Source: Pseudoalteromonas luteoviolacea S2607 (GTDB lineage: Bacteria > Pseudomonadota > Gammaproteobacteria > Enterobacterales > Alteromonadaceae). Taken from it: a stretch of 64,000 nucleotides of DNA. The notes under the pieces are model-generated. The model was given only the letters and a program-made list of their open reading frames with translations. It did not search any database and was not told where the DNA came from. The DNA is taken from contig NZ_AUXV01000019.1 of NCBI RefSeq assembly GCF_001625575.1, positions 1 through 64,000 of the forward strand, written 5' to 3'. The translations under genes and the position numbers were made by a program. Shown one piece after another: positions 62,755 to 64,000 of the stretch. Positions within the stretch are counted from its first letter, which is position 1. The number at the start of each line of letters is the position of its first letter.

Positions 62755-63909
62755 ATGCAACGACAAACATCTTTACATTTTCACCTCATGGCAGCTTTTT
62801 TATTTGTCATGTCCTTTCAACTCATTGCCAAAAGTGGCGACTACTTATACAGCTTTCAAACTGGCAGTGAGAATTGGGGTGGTGTATCCCTCAGGGGCCA
62901 TCTTGCATATTTTGGTAGTGATAATGGTAAGTTATACTCGCTTGATATCGACAGAGCTAAACTGCGTTGGTCATTTTCGACTGGAGACAAAGTTCGTTCA
63001 AAGCCATTAATCGATCAATATCGGGTGTATTTTACCAGTGATGACGGTTGCTTGTATGCGCTCAACCGTTGGACGGGAAAGCAGATTTGGCAGGCTGATT
63101 TAAACGATGGTGACTATGTACGCGTGTTGCCAGCAAATCATGCGCCCTGGGAATTTGATTACACTAAATCAAGCCCAATATCAGATCGAAATAACGTTTA
63201 TGTTGGTAGCGCTGATGGCCATTTCTATGCTTTTGTGAAACGCTCGGGAACATTGCGTTGGAAGTTTAAAGCTGATGGTAAAATCCGATCTACTGCCTCA
63301 CTTTATCAAGGGCTCGTATATGTCACTACTTGGGAAGGGACTGTATACGCACTCGATAAACATACTGGTGAGGTGGTTTGGCAGTATCAGACCCAAGGTG
63401 CAATTCCATCAAGCCCCATGATTATTGGAGATGTTTTAGTCGTTGGCTCAAGAGACACATATTTATATGGTTTTGCGCCATTAAACGGAAGCATAATATG
63501 GAAAAAAGCGCTCCCCGGAGGTTCTTGGGTTGAGTCTAGCGCTGTGGCAGGCAAAGAAAACGATTACTTCTATATTGGCAGCTCAGACGCCAAGCTGTTA
63601 TTCAAAATGACGACTCAAAGCGGTGAAATCCTTTGGCAAACGGCGACACCAGGTTGGAGTTGGGGTCAGCCTGTGGTCCACAAAAAACACGTATATATTG
63701 GTTCAACCGGTCATGATGAGCCAGGCTGGTATATCACAAAACGAGGCTTTTTAGCTGTTGATACTGAGTCCGGTGACATTGTTTGGGAATATCAACCGAA
63801 CCAAATTTCAGGTTTTGTTCATGGCGGCGTATATGCGTCCCCGGCCGTAAGTAATCTCAAAGTTTTGGTGCCTGATCTTGACGGCTATATCCATATATTT
63901 GAAAAGTGA
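62755..63909 (+). CDS. Exported PQQ-repeat beta-propeller protein
   Basis: A 384-residue protein with an N-terminal signal peptide or anchor (~1-25) followed by six to eight PQQ-like repeats. Typical repeat cores are LYSLDIDRAKLRWSF, LYALNRWTGKQIWQ, VYALDKHTGEVVWQ and LAVDTESGDIVWEY, each ending in a W of the tryptophan-docking type. The fold is a beta-propeller as in BamB, but the protein is not the canonical BamB and lacks a lipobox. No dehydrogenase active site is evident, so it is more likely a structural or binding protein in the periplasm than an enzyme. AAGGAG lies before the ATG. Its upstream neighbour is the CadC-like regulator. Beyond its stop the last 90 bp contain nothing I can assign. 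Confidence 0.85.
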   Translation: MQRQTSLHFHLMAAFLFVMSFQLIAKSGDYLYSFQTGSENWGGVSLRGHLAYFGSDNGKLYSLDIDRAKLRWSFSTGDKVRSKPLIDQYRVYFTSDDGCLYALNRWTGKQIWQADLNDGDYVRVLPANHAPWEFDYTKSSPISDRNNVYVGSADGHFYAFVKRSGTLRWKFKADGKIRSTASLYQGLVYVTTWEGTVYALDKHTGEVVWQYQTQGAIPSSPMIIGDVLVVGSRDTYLYGFAPLNGSIIWKKALPGGSWVESSAVAGKENDYFYIGSSDAKLLFKMTTQSGEILWQTATPGWSWGQPVVHKKHVYIGSTGHDEPGWYITKRGFLAVDTESGDIVWEYQPNQISGFVHGGVYASPAVSNLKVLVPDLDGYIHIFEK

Positions 63910-64000
63910 TTTTGGTTGAAAATTCAATGCGCAATCCATAATTACCAAAGCGTGATGGGGTTATTAGGCGGTTTTCTGAGAGAATAATAATTTAAAAATT

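Noticed and set aside
1..64000. CRISPR arrays, tRNA or rRNA genes, insertion sequences, MbtH or phosphopantetheinyl transferase genes
   Set aside because: Looked for by eye throughout; no array of regular repeats, no cloverleaf or transposase signature and no MbtH- or PPTase-like ORF was found.

Overview
The window looks like the chromosome of a marine gammaproteobacterium, most probably Pseudoalteromonas or a close relative. This is inferred from the low-to-moderate GC content, the ToxR/CadC-type regulators, a cobalamin-riboswitch salvage operon and the style of the biosynthetic genes; no rRNA or other taxonomic marker is present. About three quarters of the window (roughly 1-48.9 kb) is one large nonribosomal peptide/polyketide cluster that runs off the left edge. 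The rest (50-64 kb) is ordinary accessory chromosome.

Biosynthetic region. After the tail of an upstream NRPS (2-199) come: a C-A-PCP NRPS (1789-5319); a PKS-NRPS hybrid KS-AT-ACP-C-LLM-A-PCP with an embedded luciferase-like monooxygenase (5339-12775); a MacA-like adaptor, an ABC ATPase and an FtsX/MacB-type permease (12919-17417); a two-module NRPS ending in a thioesterase (18059-25333); a fatty-acyl-AMP-ligase-initiated NRPS (25864-31185); an NRPS with a decayed adenylation domain (31317-34559); a membrane-anchored Ntn (penicillin-amidase/PvdQ-type) acylase (34599-37043) tightly coupled to a PvdE/SyrD-type cyclic-peptide exporter (37045-38763); a two-module NRPS (38888-45517); and an NRPS with a degenerate condensation domain and a glycine-like A-domain code (45685-48906). 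The thioesterase lies before the FAAL gene, so gene order is not synthesis order. TubC-type docking domains and short acidic C-terminal tails suggest that the right-hand genes act first and the left-hand genes finish with the TE (inference).

Proposed logic (inference): a fatty acid is loaded by the FAAL, a lipopeptide with one malonyl-derived, probably oxidised unit is assembled, the exporter and acylase move it across the inner membrane and strip the acyl chain as in pyoverdine maturation, and the MacAB-like system handles efflux. No MbtH protein, phosphopantetheinyl transferase, TolC-type channel or TonB receptor is in the window.

The 48.9-50.5 kb gap is mostly non-coding but holds a 23-codon minus-strand peptide ORF with a good ribosome-binding site and a downstream terminator hairpin, and the remains of a small secreted-protein gene broken by two frameshifts. 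To its right lie an SDR and an AraC regulator, a serine beta-lactamase-like hydrolase, a cobalamin riboswitch with three overlapping genes (membrane protein, cobyrinate a,c-diamide synthase, BtuF-like binding protein), a divergent pirin/LysR pair, a VOC protein, a glutathione S-transferase, an unknown secreted protein, a CadC-like TPR regulator and a PQQ-repeat beta-propeller protein. No tRNA, rRNA, CRISPR array or intact insertion sequence was seen.
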